NCBI RefSeq assembly: GCF_028640845.1
Contig: NC_080540.1
Coordinates: 214,207,800 to 214,271,799 of the forward strand
Length of the DNA: 64,000 nucleotides
From: Ahaetulla prasina
Lineage: Eukaryota > Chordata > Lepidosauria > Squamata > Colubridae
Direction: 5' to 3'
Shown here: in pieces, positions 31,960 through 43,317 of the stretch
Position numbering within the stretch: position 1 is the first letter of the stretch
Layout of the letters: each line of letters begins with the position of its first letter
Notes under the pieces: model-generated
Seen by the model: only the letters and a program-made list of their open reading frames with translations
The model's database searches: none
Told to the model about the DNA's origin: nothing
Program-made: the position numbers and the translations under genes

Positions 31960-32610
31960 AAGAATAGAATAGAATAGAATAGAATAGAATAGAATAGAAT
32001 AGAATAGAATAGAATAGAATAGAATAGTTTATTGGCCAAATGTGATTAGACACACAAGGAATTTGTCTTTGGTGCATACGCTCTCAGTGTACATAAAAAG
32101 AAAAGATACATTTGTTAAGAATCATAAGGTACAACACTTAATGATAGTCATATGGTACAAATAAGCAGTCAAATCATATTAGGAACATATCAATAAAAAT
32201 CGTAGGGTACAAGCACCAAAGTTACAGTCATACAGTCATAAGTGGGAGGAGATGGGTAATAGGAACGATGAGAAGACTAATATAGTAATGCAGACTTAGT
32301 GAATAGTTTGACAGTGTTGAGGGAATTATTTGTTTAGCAGAGTGATGGCATTCGGGAAGAAACTGTTCTTGTATCTATTGTTCTGATGTGCAGTACTCTG
32401 TAGTGTCGTTTTGAGGGTAGGAGTTGAAACAATTATGTCCAGGATGTGAGGGGTCTGTAAATATTTTCACAGCCCTCTTTTTGACTCATGCACTATTTAG
32501 GTCCTCAATGAAAGGCAGGTTGGTAGCAATTGTTTTTTCTGCAGTTCTAATTATCCTCTGAAGTCTGTGTTTGTTTTCTTGGGTTGCAGAACCAATGTAA
32601 GATAGGACTG
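31960..32610 (-). mobile_element. L3-like LINE 3' part with (AATAG)n tail
   Basis: Minus-strand copy. The (AATAG) run of about 13 units at 31961-32028 is the tail; TTTATTGGCCAAATGTG follows as the end of the UTR, then the stop region and about 270 bp of degraded ORF2 C-terminus (complement of the DPSHPG...FQLLPSKR and RIVRTAEK regions). It is 5'-truncated near 32600. Confidence 0.85.
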
Positions 32611-33720
32611 CTCTTGTAATTTGTTAATTTCTCCAAATATAATGTTGTTGTCTTCCATTGAATTAATCATCCCCTTGTTCAGTTTCCATTGTTGGGTACC
32701 TATTCTATATCATCATAAAATTAGATGGTTGTCCTTGAATCCTGATGTAAAACTTTAATTAAAAAAATCACTGATTTTATTATTTCCCATTATATATGTA
32801 GTAATATTTTGGGGGCAATAATAGCTGCTTATTTTTTCATTGGCTTTCATTTCCAGAGCAGAAATCTTTGAATTCATTTTATTAGAAATATCCATTTCTC
32901 AATCCATTTTAGCTTATTTAGAATATCATGGCTATCCCTATGCCGTTTCTGGGCTAAAATACCCACCTCTCTTTGGTTTACTGTGGATAGGTTTTTTGTT
33001 TGTTTTTTACTTCTGGCTATATCATCAGCTGACCTTCTTGAAGGCTTTGATCCAAACATATCAAATTCTTTTGTCTATCCCCAGTATTAAAATGGTTACC
33101 TCTAGACCAGGCAGACTCATAACATTCTTTCTAGTTGAGCCTCTTTCCATGAATTTTCCTGGTATGAAAAAGTAGCTTGCCATTGCTTCCTTCCTCACAA
33201 TACTTCAGCCAGTAGAGATGTTTCAGTCTTGCCTTTGGTTGTCTAGTCATAAGCCCCTCTGATGCCTTCCATTTTGGCTTATGCCAGTACCAATTCAGTG
33301 ACAGCCTGTAGCCAAGGAAATAGATTTTTAAGGTGAGCCATATTCAACCTCATACAAAGCCATCTTTGAATTTCTGTGTTCTCCCCCACAGTTCACCACA
33401 TCCTGCTGACACTGAGTTGTGGGCTTATTAATTGGAATATATCCCATTTATATTGCATATCAAATGCATATCTATAAACTGTCCCACTGTCTGCCACCTA
33501 TAGACCGATCTCAATTACTTGAGCTAAGAAAGAAGTAGAAGGAACACAGATTTTGCCAAAGTGTTTTGGCACCTTTACTTCCATCATATACCACCGTAGT
33601 TTCCATTCTTTCTTCCCCAATCATTTTATTCTGTTATTTGGATTTGACTCAGCTGGGTACAGTAGTTTTAGTTTTTTCACTTCACTGGCCTGGAATGTAT
33701 AATTTATATGTGATACCAAT
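32611..33720. other. Unassigned 1.1 kb
   Basis: May hold more of the old BovB copy, but I cannot match it with confidence. The 111-codon open frame from 32840 shows no domain. Confidence 0.35.
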
Positions 33721-33721
33721 A

Positions 33722-34073
33722 AGGTAAAGGTTCCCCTCACACATATGTGCTAGTTGTTCCTGACTCTATGGGGCGGTGCTCATCTATGTTTCAAAGCCGA
33801 AGAACCAGCGCTGTCCGAAGACGTCTCTGTGGTCATGTGGCCGGATGACTAAATGCCAAAGGCTCATGGAATGCTGTTACCTTCCCACCAAAGGTGGTCC
33901 CTATTTTTCTACTTGAATTTTTTACGTGCTTTTGAACTGCTAGGTTGGCAGAAGCTGGAACAAATAACGGGAGCTCACCCCATTACGCGGCACTAGGGAT
34001 TCGAACCGCTGAACTGCCGACCTTTTGATCGACAAGCTCAGCATCTTAGCCACTGGGCCACCTCGTCCCTTTC
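33722..34073 (-). mobile_element. ACCTTT-tailed SINE, minus strand
   Basis: Read on the minus strand: GAGGTGGCCCAGTGGCTAAG (A box), GGTTCGAATCCCTAG (B box), the shared body, and a GGGGAACCTTTACCTT tail. The flanks TGATACCAAT and TGATACCTAT form a near-perfect target duplication. Confidence 0.88.
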
Positions 34074-34079
34074 TGATAC

Positions 34080-34940
34080 CTATAAAAGACAATATTTGTA
34101 GCTCAGGGTTGAAATGAGGGGGTCGTCAGTACTCTCTGAACTTGGTTATACTGATAGTTAGTACTGATGATGTTACCTAATTTGGTTAATGAAAAATCTG
34201 CAAGAAAACAACCAAGTTCAGAGAGCACCAAAGACCCCTCAATTTGTAACTGAAGATGGTAGGAGATTTAGGACTTATTTTGAAACCTATGGGAGGCTTA
34301 GACCTAATTTTTTAAGAATAGAAGCCAAACTTTAGAGTTGGAAATATTAATCCTGGAATATCTTTTCAAATTAGTTTATAGTATAATTTTTATCTCATAT
34401 TTAAATCATATCTATGAATGTTTCTGTTGTTCTTTTTTCATTCTCTTTAATGTTACCCTATTATTTTCTAAATAAATAATGATATATGGTACCTAGTGAT
34501 TTATTTTCTGATAAAATCTGAATGAGCCTGTATTATTTGATATTGCTTAAGTATACCTCTGGCCTACACATACAGGAGAGCAAATGTGAACCCATTAATC
34601 ATTTTTACACTTTTCACAGCATGCTTTCATGAAAGGGAAATACCTAGGTGCATCTCTAGATATTCCTGCTCTAACACATTCTCTTCTTCATGATCAAACT
34701 ATTTTCCTTGCTGGGTAGAGCATCTAGGGATGTCTTTGGAGTCATCAATAAGCCACTATCATACAGTTGTTTGGCTTGTTGGTCTCTAATTCCAAGGAAG
34801 AATTTGATCTCCTTGATTGATGCCTGTATTAAATCATGTTTAATTCTATAATCTTCCTGAAAGTTAGGATTCATAGTCATACCCACCAGCAATTGACCAT
34901 GGCTTGCGTATATTTTTACCTGACTATTGCAATTTGTCCT
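34080..34940. other. Unassigned sequence
   Basis: The minus-strand ORF at 34671-34892 resembles nothing I know. Confidence 0.35.
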
Positions 34941-34944
34941 GTGT

Positions 34945-35115
34945 AGGGCATTCAGAACTTTTAATTAGTGCAAAATGTGACAGCAGAATGCAATGGGGAA
35001 CATATTATATTGGAATGAACAGGTTTAAAGGTTAAAACCAGCTGGCCCTGGTTGCCAGCTGGTTTTAACCTTTAAAGCCTTAAACAGTTTGAAGCCTGAC
35101 TATCTAAAGACTCAC
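34945..35115 (+). pseudogene. L2-type ORF2 scrap carrying a perfect hairpin
   Basis: GTGCAAAATGTGACAGCAGA and CTTTAAAGCCTTAAACAG match the L2 C-terminal region ([10 protein letters not shown] ... FKALN). Between them lies a 23-bp perfect inverted repeat, 35024-35046 with 35054-35076, around a 7-nt loop. The right arm is LINE sequence; the left arm is its complement, replacing what should be there. Confidence 0.6.
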
Positions 35116-35940
35116 CTTTTAGATGGCTAAGTTAAATTTCCTTGGTTAGGGAAAAAACAATATATTTATGGTTGACTGGAAACCCCTGATAGCCCTTTTA
35201 CATGAAACAGAAAATAAAATCCTTATGATTTGTTGCCTTGATGATTACAAAATAATAGATAAGAGAAAAAAGGGAGTGGATTTTTTTCTTTCTTTGTCGA
35301 GTAAGATGATTTGTAAATGTACTTATATTTGCTGCAAAGGAAATAAATTTCTATTTTTGCCTTTTCAATTCTTTTTTCTGCACTGTTGCTTTTGATTCTT
35401 TACTGATTCTGCTCTTTGCGAGTTTGTCTTAGTTTTTATGTGTTTTGTAAAAACTCTAATAACAAATATATAATAATAATAAAAAAAGACTCATCTTTCG
35501 GTGGTCCATTTGTCAGGCACAAGGGTACCTTCAGTCTTGTTCACTGGCTCAATAAATTCGATAAGAAACGGTTAATTAGCGCCACTTGTAGGAAGAACAA
35601 GCAGTCAAAAAGAAAGAACTTCCTGTCTGATCGGTAAAGGAAAATCTCCTTCAGTCTTGACTTTGCCTTCCAGAGGAAAACAGTGGCATCTCATTTTCTC
35701 CAGAGATGATTCCAAAAGAAAGGGAATCAGTCTACAGAAGAAGGGTGAATTCAAGATTATTGTACAGCAGAGCTGCAAATAAAAAGATAGCAACCCTGCC
35801 CCCCCCCACAACCTCATTACCCACCATAGATCTTTGGAAATTTCCAAGGAAATACGACATGACTGGGTGGCATCTGGGCAAAGCTGATCTTTGCATTCTT
35901 CAGCTCCAGTGATCACTTATTCCCGATCACATTTTTCATT
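35116..35940. other. Unassigned sequence
   Basis: Several short ORFs without domains; no repeat recognised. Confidence 0.35.
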
Positions 35941-35948
35941 ATCTATAG

Positions 35949-36349
35949 CTGTGATGGTGAACCTATGGCACGCATTCCACACTGGCATGCAGAGCCCTCT
36001 CTGTGGGCACGTGAGCCGTCGCCCAGCTGATTTTTTGCATGTGCGGGGGCGGGGCCCATGCGGGAGATGTGCACACATGTGCGGGGGTCACGTGCACATG
36101 TGTGGGGGCCAGGGGGAGTGTGGGGGAGTATGGTGTGCCCCCCATGGCCCATTTTGGGCCCAGGAGGCTGCAGAGAGGCCTACTAGGCCCAAAATGGGGG
36201 GGTGGGGGGTCACACACATTTGCACAGTGGGACAGGGAGCATGGGGGTCCCATGCATATGTGTGGGGGCGTGGAGGGGTTGTGCGCGCATGTGTGGAATG
36301 GCGCACATTGCATTATGGCACAGGAAGAGAAAAAGGTTAGCCATCAGTG
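35949..36349. mobile_element. hAT-like MITE, 401 bp (GGTGAACC family)
   Basis: Starts CTGTGATGGTGAACC and ends GGTTAGCCATCAGTG. ATCTATAG is duplicated at 35941-35948 and 36350-36357. The interior is GC-rich with GTGCGGGGG and CACATGTG repeats, which explains the crowd of overlapping ORFs on both strands. Confidence 0.85.
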
Positions 36350-36357
36350 ATCTATAG

Positions 36358-36768
36358 TACATCCCCCTATCCTGCAAGGTGGCAGTTTGGGCTATTCCTA
36401 CCATGTTCATTGATAAAACAAATAGAGGTGTTTCTGTTGTTGCACCTTTGGTTGCACATTCAAGCAAAATGTTCTAGGTTGGGAGGGAGATTGCTTTACA
36501 TTTTTTTCCTGTAAGCTCAGTGGATCCACTGACTGAGAAAGAAGTTGGACCTTCAGATCTCCAGATGATGAGCATCACAGCTCTTTCCATCACAATACAA
36601 AACACATATAAAAAGGAAAAAAAAATAAACCAAAGTAACAGTCTACATATGCCTTTTCCCTTTTTTTTTTTTTTTGCATTTTGTGATTTGGAGTTGTGAT
36701 TTTCATTATTTGATTACCGGTACTAAAACTGATTTTCTAATGAGGACCTGTTCCTGAGACTGAAGAAG
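36358..36768. other. Unassigned sequence
   Basis: Poly-A and poly-T runs near 36620 and 36660; no gene. Confidence 0.35.
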
Positions 36769-36776
36769 GTTTTCAC

Positions 36777-37211
36777 CAGGGGGGGCTTCAGATCCTTTAT
36801 CAACGGGTTCACTGCCCCGTTGCTGGGTGGGCATGGCCATGGTGGGTGTGGCCTAGTCAACCGCCTGCACCATGGGGGGTGCATTTTTCACCCTCCCCAG
36901 GCTCCCCAGGCTTTCCTCGAGCCTCCAGGTGGGCACAAACAGCTTCTCCCAGGGTCCGGAGGCACTCCAGAGGCTGGAAACAGGCCCATTTCTGGACTTC
37001 CGGAACCTCCAGTAGGCCCGTTTTTTGCCCTCCCAGACCCTCCGTGCGGCCCCCGCACTTACCTGGAATGATCAGTGGGCTGCATGGAGACTCTGGGGAG
37101 GGGAGGGGTGGGTGTGGCCAGCCAGGGATGACATTTGGGGGTTTGCTGAATCCAGCGATCCTTGGCTAGAGGATCATCCAAACCCTACCGAACCCCCAGG
37201 AGCCCACCCTG
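36777..37211. mobile_element. hAT-like MITE, 435 bp (GGGCTTC family)
   Basis: Starts CAGGGGGGGCTTCAG and ends GGAGCCCACCCTG. GTTTTCAC is duplicated at 36769-36776 and 37212-37219. The interior has GGTGGGCATGGCCATGGTGG and TTTCCTCGAGCCTCCAGG. Same family as the element at 46.3/47.9 kb. Confidence 0.85.
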
Positions 37212-37219
37212 GTTTTCAC

Positions 37220-37435
37220 CCTACATCTGGAAGGAGGTCCTTTTTTCGCCATGCCTTCTCACTATAAATGGAGGTAACAGTATCTTGCTGGGCCCATCCA
37301 TCAACGAGAAGGTATCTGCAGAGTCCCTTCTGATATATTTTACCCTGATTATGGAATATCCTCTTGCAGGAGATGTTGTCTTTCTGATTCGAGAGAAGAT
37401 TTTAGCCAAAAGTGGTTTTAACTCTTTATGATATT
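37220..37435 (+). pseudogene. L2-type LINE ORF2 scrap
   Basis: In broken frames the region recalls the end of L2 ORF2 (a worn P-T-L-W-N-x-L near TTATGGAATATCCTCTTGCAG). Low confidence; the hAT-like element directly upstream may have landed in it. Confidence 0.35.
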
Positions 37436-37541
37436 TGAAGTGTATTTCTTATTGTTGATCTGTCTTACATGTTTTTCAGGTAGAAAGGTGAGATACACAC
37501 TACATACTTTGCCTACATACTGTCATGCATGCATATATATA

Positions 37542-38046
37542 TTGTTGTTGTTAGTTACGAAGTCGTGTCCGACTCATCGCGACCCCATGGACAACGTTCC
37601 TCCAGGCCTTCCTGTCCTCTACCATCCTCTGGAGTCCATTTAAACTCATGCCTACTGCTTCAGTGACTCCATCCAGTCACCTCGTTCTCTGTCGTCCCAT
37701 TCTTCTTTTGCCCTCAATCTTTCCCAGCATTAGGCTCTTCTCCAGTGAGACCTTCTTTCTCATTAGGTGGCCAAAGTATTTGAGTTTCATCTTCAGGATC
37801 TGGCCTTCTAAAGAGCAGTCAGGGTTGATCTCCTCTAGAACTGACTTGTTTGTTCGCCTTGCAGTCCAAGGGACTCGCAGGAGTCTTCTCCAGCACCAGA
37901 GTTCAAAAGCCTCAATTCTTTGGCGCTCAGCCTTTCTTATGGTCCAACCTTCACAGCCATACATTGCAACTGGGAAAACCATAGCTTTGACTATACGCAC
38001 TTTTGTTGGCAGGGTGATGTCTCTGCTTTTTAGTACGCTGTCTATA
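37542..38046 (-). pseudogene. BovB (RTE) LINE 3' end, minus strand
   Basis: The minus strand is open from the 5' truncation through about 125 codons of BovB ORF2: DSVLKSRDITLPTKVRIVKA, MVFPVAMYGCEGWTIRKAER, ELWCWRRLLRVPWTARRTN, INPDCSLEGQILKMKLKYF, HLMRKKVSLEKSLMLGKIEG. The open frame extends past the truncation into flanking DNA by chance. After the frame, the 3' UTR (complement of CGACTCATCGCGACCCCATG) ends at TTGTTGTTGTTAG. It is the best-preserved BovB end in the window. Confidence 0.9.
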
Positions 38047-38596
38047 TATATACATATAAATGTTTCTCTTGCAACAACCTGGCTTGTAGCCAGAGTTTGG
38101 CCCCTTCTATTCCAGATTCTTTGGAGTCCATCCATATTCTTCATTCTCTGTAAACTGAGATACAGCAAGAAGGTGCGAGAGAGAGAGACCAAGAGCTGAT
38201 ACTGCAGGATCAAAATATGATTGAGGTAGATAAACAAAAAAACAGTTCAGTAACTATGAGAGAATGAGCTGAAAATAATGCCCAGTTTGAATGGCTTTTC
38301 CCATTCTAGCAGGACACAATTCCATGAGTTTTATGGGAGGAGGGAAGGAAAGTGAAAAAGTACAGAAGCTGCTTCCACATTAATTACACTCACTGGTTCA
38401 AGTTACGTTAGGATATTGCTTGTGGCTATTCCAAGACCCTGAGAAATTCTTTCGTGCTACAAGATTCTTGCTGTTAACTTAATTAACGTTGCCTCTGAGA
38501 AATGAGATTTTCATCATAGTGTCTGCAGGATACTGTCGGCCACATAACATGTGTAGCCAAAGTTTGATATAAACAGTTCTGAATCCCAAGAAATTC
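38047..38596. other. Unassigned sequence
   Basis: No feature recognised. Confidence 0.35.
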
Positions 38597-38597
38597 C

Positions 38598-38835
38598 AGA
38601 ATGGCAATAGCAATACCATTTAGACTGATACACCACTTCATAGTGCTTTCACAGCTCTCCCCCAGTTGTTTTATGGAGTCAGCATACTGAGCTCAACAAT
38701 TTGGATCCTCATTTTACCGACCTTGGAAGGATGGAAGGCTGAGTCAATCTTCAGCCAGTGAGAATCAAACTCCTGGCAGTGGGCAGAATCAGCTTGCAAT
38801 ACAGAAATCCAACCACTGCACCATCACGGCTCCTA
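38598..38835 (-). mobile_element. TTGCTATT-tailed SINE, minus strand
   Basis: AATGGCAATAGCAATACCAT on the tail side, GGATGGAAGGCTGAGTCAAT in the body, CACTGCACCATCACGGCTCC on the head side. Confidence 0.8.
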
Positions 38836-38923
38836 TGCTTTTTCATCCATTGTATCTATGGACCACATAGCCCTTTATCCATGTTTTAATTTCCTCAGGG
38901 CATGTTTTATTACACCTTGAATT

Positions 38924-39224
38924 CAGTGGTGGGTTTTAACCAGATTTACCACCGGTTCGCATCGTGCATGTGCTTCACTCGCACGTGTGCCAAACTTGCA
39001 TTTCATGCAAGCGCATTGAATAAAAAAACAGCTGAGACATGGCAATCCACTCTGTCACGCCTTACAGCTGAGCTAAAAACAAAGGAATAAAGGTAGATGT
39101 AGCGGGGGAGAGAAACGGGCGAGTGGGCCCAGCTGACGTTAGGCGTGAACTGGTTTGCTCTCATATCAAAATTTCCACTACCAACTCTCCCAAACCGGGG
39201 AGAACCGGGAGCAACCCACCACTG
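38924..39224. mobile_element. hAT-like MITE, 301 bp (GGTGGGTTT family)
   Basis: Starts CAGTGGTGGGTTTTAACC and ends CAACCCACCACTG. CTTGAATT is duplicated perfectly at 38916-38923 and 39225-39232. Interior motifs CCACCGGTTCGCATC and GGAGAACCGGGAGC link it to the 6.9-kb element. Confidence 0.88.
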
Positions 39225-39232
39225 CTTGAATT

Positions 39233-39683
39233 GCAAATATGATTTTTTTTTTATTTTACTCCGAAGCCACTAATGAACTGTTGAGAAAATTCCTATGTTC
39301 CTTCAATAACAACTAAGTTTGATTACTCCCCCTTCATACAGATTGTACAGATGGCTGATTTAGGTGAAGGTATGTGAAGAGGGGAAAATGTTATGGATGG
39401 CATTTTACGGGGTCTTGCATAATTTATTGGAGGAGAAGCAATAACAATGTCCTGCTGCAACAGCTAATCAGGAGATCTCACTCACCAGTCCAGTAGTTCA
39501 CTGGGTTGTGCAACATCCTGATATACATTGTATATCAGGAAACCCATCCTCCCTAACTTCCATTGCAAACTTAAATCCATGGATATGAGAGGCAAAAAAA
39601 GCCCATCTTATTTGGCCCATATTTAATTAGCCAATTTTATACGATTCTCACACCCTTCTCCAAAGGTGGAAAGAATTGTAAAA
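39233..39683. other. Unassigned sequence
   Basis: No feature recognised. Confidence 0.35.
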
Positions 39684-39747
39684 CACAGGGAGGCTCAACT
39701 TAGACGTTACAGGTAGTCCTGTAATGTCTAAGTTGAGTCTCCCTGTG
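39684..39747. repeat. Near-perfect 30-bp inverted repeat at a repeat boundary
   Basis: Arms 39684-39713 and 39718-39747 with a 4-nt loop and two mismatches. The centre is the first bases of repeat family P (CAGGTAGTCC), and the right arm is an inverted copy of the left flank, after which the family P sequence starts again (AGGTAATCTTTGAGTTACAA). Confidence 0.85.
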
Positions 39748-39985
39748 TGTAGGTAATCTTTGAGTTACAATAAGTTTGTTCAGTGACTGTTTGAAGTTAC
39801 AATGGAAAAAATGACCTACCACTGTTTTTCAGACTTATGACCATTGCACCATCCCTATGGTCATGTGATCAAAATTTGGACGTTTGGCAATGGGCATGTA
39901 TTTATGATGATTGTAGTGTTCCTGGGTTATATGACCACCTTTTGTGACCTTCTGAGAAGCAAAGTTAATGGGGAAACTAAAAGTT
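39748..39985 (+). mobile_element. Family P repeat, 3'-truncated
   Basis: Colinear with the 19.3-kb copy: AGTGACTGTTTGAAGTTACA, CCATCCCTATGGTCATGTGA, TTCTGAGAAGCAAAGTTAAT. Confidence 0.6.
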
Positions 39986-39987
39986 TA

Positions 39988-40365
39988 TGAGATTCTCAGA
40001 CATCCAGGTCATGGTTGTTCCAAAGATGCTTTTTCATGAGGCAATTGGACTTTTCCTGTTTGTTTGTTTGTTTTTCTTTGAAGATGTTTCACTTCTTATC
40101 CAAGAAGCTTCTTTAGCTCTGATAGGATGGTGGGGAATGGAAGGATTTCTATTCCTTGTAGACAGCTGGTCATTGGCATCCTTTTAAAGGGTTGTGGTGG
40201 CACTTGGAGGTTTATCTGTGTCCTCAGGGCCACCTAAGTAGTGCTAATGGTTCCTGTAGTCTGCAATTTTTCTGGAAATCCATTCATACTCCCACCCCAT
40301 TTGAAGGGTGTTCATGCCAAAGTGCATAGCTAAAAGTCTGCGGAGATTCTCAGTCATCCAGGTCA
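39988..40365 (-). mobile_element. Penelope-like element remnant, minus strand
   Basis: Read on the minus strand, it holds the same terminal sequence as at 0.8 kb: AAGAAGTGAAACATCTTC with AAGAAGCTTCTTGG before it, then GGACTTTT- and CTTTGGAACAACC-type flank to GAGAATCTCA. The hammerhead core has mutated (CTAAAGA for CTGAAGA, GAAACATC for GAAACGTC). The motif GAGATTCTCAGTCATCCAGG recurs at 40343, marking the other end of the remnant. No coding sequence. Confidence 0.6.
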
Positions 40366-40379
40366 TGGGTATATTTCTC

Positions 40380-40560
40380 TATTGTGGCTTTCCTCCTCCA
40401 CTTTTGCTCTAAGCTCAAGCAGGTCTTTTCCTCGCATAGTAAATACTGTAGCCTCTGCATCATTTTTATTGCTCCTGTTTTGCACTTTGTCCAGTCTTCG
40501 CACCATTTGTCTGTTTTTATAGAGGGTGTTATCCTTTTCCTACTCAGTGCTTTTGCTATT
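40380..40560 (-). pseudogene. Possible CR1 ORF2 C-terminal scrap
   Basis: On the minus strand: RRLDKVQNRSNKN then MQRLQ-, EEK- and LLEL-like pieces, recalling the CR1 motif L-x-x-V-Q-R-R-A-T-K-x-x-x-x-L ... Y-E-E-R-L-x-x-L. Frames shift along it. Tentative. Confidence 0.35.
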
Positions 40561-41610
40561 GTATTCAAGTGGACTGTTGTGGATTCAGGTTCCTAGCGTG
40601 GGTTTACAGCTGCAGTCCCAGAACACCGTTTTTGCGAATCCTACAACTGCTGTGCGTTCCCCACTTACGTCGCTTAAAGTCTTTCATCTAGAATACGCTT
40701 TGTGATTTCTGTCAGATTACAACCCAGCTACCTGCTTTTTTTAAAAAATGCATCAAAAGACAAATTGCCAGAGAATGTTGCCAGAGAGTATAATAAATTC
40801 ATGAGCACTGTGAGTGGTTAATAGCTTTACAAATTGCATTGAGGAAAAACCAAGAACCTATTTCAACACCTCATTGGTTATCTTTGTTAAGCCAGCAGTT
40901 TCCGCATCCTTCCATTTATTCCTTTGTAGTGTTTGTTTTTATCAACTGCAATATTTTAGCTAAAATTATTATTTTGGACAATATGATTATTAATTTTGTT
41001 CAAGAAGGGAACCAACACCTATTTGGCATGCACATGAGTCTTGATTGTATTATGATTTCCTTGCAAATATTAAATCACTCTCTCTTGGAAGAATTGCCCC
41101 TGAACACCTGTTAAATTTAAATTGCAGAATATCATGAAATGTTTTTGGAATATTCTTCAAGTTAAATGCAGTGTAAACAAGGAAGTTTTCCTTTAATTTT
41201 TCCTTTAGCAATGTTCAGAATAAATATGTCATTACACCTAGTAATATATAGATATATTTATTTATCCTGGAATATTTGATACCTGATCCAGATTCCAAGT
41301 GGAGCTTTAGTCTTGTGCTCTTTAATCATTTTTATATCAAGTAAAGATATGGTCGTGAACTCCTTTTAAAGGAGAAATAAATAATCTAAGGGGATAGCAA
41401 CTTCTTAATCTCTGAGTTCAGATGAGATGGCAAGGTAAGCTCTTCTGGATAAACTTTACAGTCCAAAAGCTAATTGCATTATTTTCTGTGATAACAGTGC
41501 AAATCTGAACAGTGTTAATTCCCATTTAACATAGACATTTTTGGGCAAGACAGACCAATTGTCTTGACTCAAAGCTGGTTATATTTTTATAACAAACATG
41601 ATGTGATAGT
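40561..41610. other. Unassigned 1 kb
   Basis: No gene or repeat recognised. Confidence 0.35.
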
Positions 41611-41617
41611 CCAGACG

Positions 41618-41751
41618 CAGGAGTCTCAAATTGGCAGCCCGCGGGCCGGATGCGTTACACGCAGGCCACACCCACCCCAGCTCTGCGAAGGGGAAAAATG
41701 TCGCGATATGTCATGTGACACCAATGTGACACCGCAAATTTGTCACCCGTG
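41618..41751. mobile_element. Short hAT-like MITE, 134 bp
   Basis: CAGGAGTCTCAAATTGGCAG at the left and TTTGTCACCCGTG at the right. GTCCAGAC / GTCCAGAG flank it within one base. The interior CCCGCGGGCCGGATGCG matches the TGTCAAACTC family. Confidence 0.7.
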
Positions 41752-41759
41752 GTCCAGAG

Positions 41760-43301
41760 TACTACCTAATTTAAATCACCTGCAGCTTGTTTGAAGGGAG
41801 GAAGGCTAGGTATCACCAGGGCCTGTTTGGATATGTTAAGACCAAGTTTGAATCACTGCATATTGTGAGTGAGCTAACATTGCAACCTTCTCATATTATT
41901 TTCAGTTGGACAGCACATTCTGTGTTCCATACAACTACTTTCGATACTTATGGCTCTCAACCTTGAAAATTTGTTCGGACTACTTGCCATAATTTCTCTT
42001 CTTTCTAATGAACATTTTAAATCATCTTTTTGAAAAAAAAGAAAGAGGCTATGCCCTTCAATATCAGAAGTGACAGTTGTGATTGTGGATGCTTTCCTAT
42101 TTCTAAGATGCAATAGAGCCCATTCAGACATTCAGAAATAGTCATATTTTAAATATGCAGTCTGTTTGTGGGCTATTACATCTTTATTAAGTTTTATTTA
42201 TTAAGACAACTTTCATCCTGCATCATGAATCAGTGCCTAAAGGGCAAGATCTACCAAAGTAAGGAGAGAAAAGAAATATGTGTGGTTTCTGTTTTAATGT
42301 GATGATATTTTATTTGCATTTTATAAATTTGAATGCAAAGCAGTATGCAGTTATTTTTTGAAGTCTATTATTTCTGGAACGAGCAGGATTTTTTTAATGT
42401 GTAAACAAAAGAATATATTAGAAAAGTGTGCATACAAAAATTTACTATATTATAGAGGAGTTGTTTGCAAGAATTGTGTGCACAGAAATGAATATATTAC
42501 AGCAACGTTTGTAGAAAATGCTACATAATGAGAGAAATGCTAAGTCCGTATGATTTAAAGAAAATGGAGGCTATTAATGAAACAAACTGAAACAAACACG
42601 ACTTTAAAAAGAGTAAGAACTGAGTACAGGTGTAAAATTGCGGTCCTTCTCATTTAAGAATACATAGAACTTTATATTGATGGATGACTAAGAATTAATT
42701 AATAAATTCAAAACATAGCAAACTTAAATTATATAAAAACAATTAAGCCAAGTGATAGCTTGCAAAAATTCTATATACAGAATATAAAGTCAGCCATTTG
42801 CTTGCTAAGCTTTTTAATGAGGTATAAGAAATGCAGTAGTGTTTTATCTTTGTCATTTTGTATGCTCAGCCCATCTTTATTTAGAAACTAGTTCATCTTT
42901 AGGGCTTTCATCTCTACCTTGAAGTCAGAGAAAAACAAAATCCATGGAAAAAGTTCAATAGCGAAAGAAAAATAGCACTGAAGCAGTGGAGTACCAGTTA
43001 AGTGGATTTTGGAGATTCCTAATATATTCTATATAATGAGCCTACTCAATCAAATTTGAGTTTCTTTACAGGCAAGTAGAATTAACTCAGTTATAGAAAC
43101 CCAAGAGCAAACACATGCTCAGAAGCATAAAAATCAGTTCTAATGAATTGAATCTTTGGATCTGCCATTAATCTTTGGATGTGCTATAGAATATACTCAT
43201 GTTCTGGTGAAAAACCAACATCCACTATAAATACTGATTATTATAGTTTAATAGTCTGCAAAACACATGTTCTTATTTTTTGGATGGATACAGTTGAAAG
43301 C
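41760..43301. other. Unassigned 1.5 kb, AT-rich
   Basis: No gene or repeat recognised. Confidence 0.4.
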
Positions 43302-43317
43302 GGACTGATTCAGTTCT

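Noticed and set aside
35891..36467. Six overlapping ORFs on both strands
   Set aside because: All result from the GC-rich, stop-poor interior of one hAT-like MITE.
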